Part shown: positions 62,513-64,000 of the stretch, piece after piece | Numbering within the stretch: position 1 is the first letter of the stretch | How the letters are laid out: every line of letters begins with the position of its first letter | DNA from: CAZCVI01 sp964502145 | GTDB lineage: Bacteria > Acidobacteriota > Aminicenantia > UBA2199 | Assembly (NCBI GenBank): GCA_964502145.1 | Contig: CAZCVI010000027.1 | Coordinates: 1-64,000 of the forward strand | Length of the DNA stretch: 64,000 nt | Direction of reading: 5' to 3' | Translations under genes and position numbers: made by a program | Notes under the pieces: generated by a model | What the model was told of the DNA's origin: nothing | Seen by the model: the letters and a program-made list of their open reading frames with translations, nothing else | Database searches by the model: none

Positions 62513-64000
62513 ATGAATAATAATATGCAATTTGAAGGGCAAGGTGCTTTGCCCTTGTATCTGAACCGCTTACAGGGCGCGGCATTAGACCCCGCCGCGG
62601 TAGCGTTTTATGCTGGCCTCGATCACATCCGTTTAACCTCTCCCACTGTAGCCGAATCCATCGTGCGTGAATTCCACGACCAACGCCGCAACCTCAAACT
62701 AATCGCCAGTGAAAACTTTTCCTCCTTGGCCGTGCAAATGGCCCAAGGAACTTTGTTAACCGATAAATACGCTGAAGGTTTCGCCCATCATCGTTTTTAT
62801 GCTGGCTGCGATAATGTCGACAACATCGAGGCGGAAGCCTCCCAACTGGCTTGCGAACTATTTGGCGCGGAACACGCTTATGTTCAACCCCATTCGGGTT
62901 CCGATGCCAACCTCGCCGCTTATATCGCGATTCTCTCGCAACGCATCCAAGAACCACTGGTCAAAGAACTGGGCGAAGATGAAAACCTCTCCAAAGTCTC
63001 GGCTGAAGGCTGGTTAAAAATTAGACAAGCGTTCCATGGCCAGAAGATGTTGGCACTGGATTATTATTCGGGCGGACATCTTACGCATGGTTACCGTTTT
63101 AATTATTCCAGCTTGCTCTTTGACAGCTATACCTATTCGGTGAGCCCAAAAACATACCGCATCGAAATGGACGACCTACGCAAACAACTGCACGAGATTA
63201 AACCACTCATCTTGTTAGCGGGTTACAGTGCCTATCCACGCAAAATAAATTTTGCCAAGATGCGCGAACTGGCAGATGAAGTGGGTGCTGTATTCATGGT
63301 TGATATGGCGCATTTTGCCGGTTTAGTGGCGGGTAAAGTATTTACGGGCGATTATGACCCGATTCCGTTTGCTCACGTGGTGACTTCGACGACGCACAAG
63401 ACGTTGCGCGGCCCCAGAGGCGGGATCGTGCTCTGTAAAAAAGAATATGCAGACTGGGTTGACAAAGGCTGCCCCTCTTTTATGGGTGGCCCGCTCTCCC
63501 ATGTTATGGCCGCTAAAGCGGTGGCCTTCAGAGAAGCATTAAAACCAGAATTCCAGGCGTATGCCCACAAGATCGTGGAAAACTGCCAAGCTCTGGCTGA
63601 AGAATGCATGAAAGAGTCGATGAAAGTGGTCACGGACGGAACGGATAATCATCTGATGTTGTTGGATGTGGCTGAAAGTTTTGGTCTGACTGGACGGCAG
63701 GCAGAATCGGCTTTAAGAGAGTGCAATATCACGTTGAATCGTAATGCGATTCCTTTTGATCCCAATGGTCCCTGGTATACGAGCGGTTTGCGTTTAGGAA
63801 CGGCAGCGCCGACGACCCTGGGTATGGGCACGGAAGAGATGAAAGAAATCGCCCGCATTGTCAAAACGGTTCTGAAAGATACGAAAGCAGAAGTGGTGGC
63901 GAAAGGAAAAAATAAAGGACAGGTCAGTAAAGGTAAATACGAGATTCCGGCAGCAGTGATGACGCAAGCGCAGAATCGTATTCAAGCATTATTGGCCAAA
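62513..64000 (+). CDS. glyA: serine hydroxymethyltransferase, open at the window edge
   Basis: The reading frame is open for 496 codons to the end of the window. AGGAGA precedes the ATG by 6 nt. It has NLKLIASENFSS, the cofactor-lysine motif VVTSTTHKTLRGPRGG with Lys296, and the C-terminal SGLRLGTAAPTT. It interconverts serine and glycine using PLP and tetrahydrofolate, feeding 5,10-methylene-THF to the Wood-Ljungdahl methyl branch. It is longer than the usual 410-430 aa; long forms with an N-terminal extension and internal insertions are known in some phyla. Confidence 0.95.
   Translation, partial: MNNNMQFEGQGALPLYLNRLQGAALDPAAVAFYAGLDHIRLTSPTVAESIVREFHDQRRNLKLIASENFSSLAVQMAQGTLLTDKYAEGFAHHRFYAGCDNVDNIEAEASQLACELFGAEHAYVQPHSGSDANLAAYIAILSQRIQEPLVKELGEDENLSKVSAEGWLKIRQAFHGQKMLALDYYSGGHLTHGYRFNYSSLLFDSYTYSVSPKTYRIEMDDLRKQLHEIKPLILLAGYSAYPRKINFAKMRELADEVGAVFMVDMAHFAGLVAGKVFTGDYDPIPFAHVVTSTTHKTLRGPRGGIVLCKKEYADWVDKGCPSFMGGPLSHVMAAKAVAFREALKPEFQAYAHKIVENCQALAEECMKESMKVVTDGTDNHLMLLDVAESFGLTGRQAESALRECNITLNRNAIPFDPNGPWYTSGLRLGTAAPTTLGMGTEEMKEIARIVKTVLKDTKAEVVAKGKNKGQVSKGKYEIPAAVMTQAQNRIQALLAK

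Overview
The window looks like a chromosomal contig of an uncultured, anaerobic, Gram-negative-type bacterium with a bacterial Wood-Ljungdahl (reductive acetyl-CoA) pathway. The exported nine-module/LRR protein, the propeller-type hybrid kinase, the 6-bladed propeller protein and several AAA-ATPase-like/PD-(D/E)XK proteins are the style of Aminicenantota/Acidobacteriota genomes, but that placement is a guess. Promoters are classical sigma-70: more than a dozen -35/-10 pairs read by eye have a spacer of exactly 17 bp (one has 16).

Layout. 1-13.1 kb: repeat-rich accessory DNA holding a duplicated 3' end of the CODH/ACS operon (DUF3786 gene plus C-terminal acsV piece), broken toxin-antitoxin genes, an intact MNT/HEPN pair, a 1881-aa surface protein bracketed by DUF3786 fragments, and an exported DUF5675/tail-collar pair. 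13.1-29.1 kb: the CODH/ACS locus, all on the minus strand. Transcription runs from a core-MetE-like gene and two cooC genes, past a decayed insertion (four-helix and BRO genes), then cooF, an FAD oxidoreductase, acsA, an acsB-acsD gene fusion, acsC, acsV and DUF3786. The Cys ligands of the ACS A-cluster and of the AcsC cluster are all present.

29.5-37 kb: a candidate defence island. Two TIR/AAA-ATPase-like/PD-(D/E)XK genes flank a YoaP-like gene and a phosphoribosyltransferase-DprA cassette with its own consensus promoter; the twin genes share a 779-bp identical tract. 37-44 kb: a small exported protein, a large hybrid sensor kinase and an NtrC-type regulator facing it. 43.8-59.8 kb: accessory genes (YhcG-type nuclease, AlbA/Schlafen-type ATPase, methyltransferase with SNase-like tail, HicB, Uma2, nucleotidyltransferase cassette, third AAA-ATPase-like protein, a two-gene ATPase/GLA-repeat membrane NTPase system, an OLD-like ATPase with truncated partner) plus tRNA-Gly and tRNA-Cys. 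The window ends in glyA, which is open at the right edge.

How they fit: AcsA with CooF and the FAD oxidoreductase interconverts CO2 and CO; CooC proteins insert nickel; AcsC with the AcsD domain carries the methyl group; AcsB makes acetyl-CoA; AcsV re-reduces the corrinoid; GlyA supplies one-carbon units. No acsE, fhs, folD or metF lies in the window. A second theme is repeats: dispersed hairpin families, 9-, 12- and 21-bp minisatellites, and gene fragments, several lying exactly at breakpoints.
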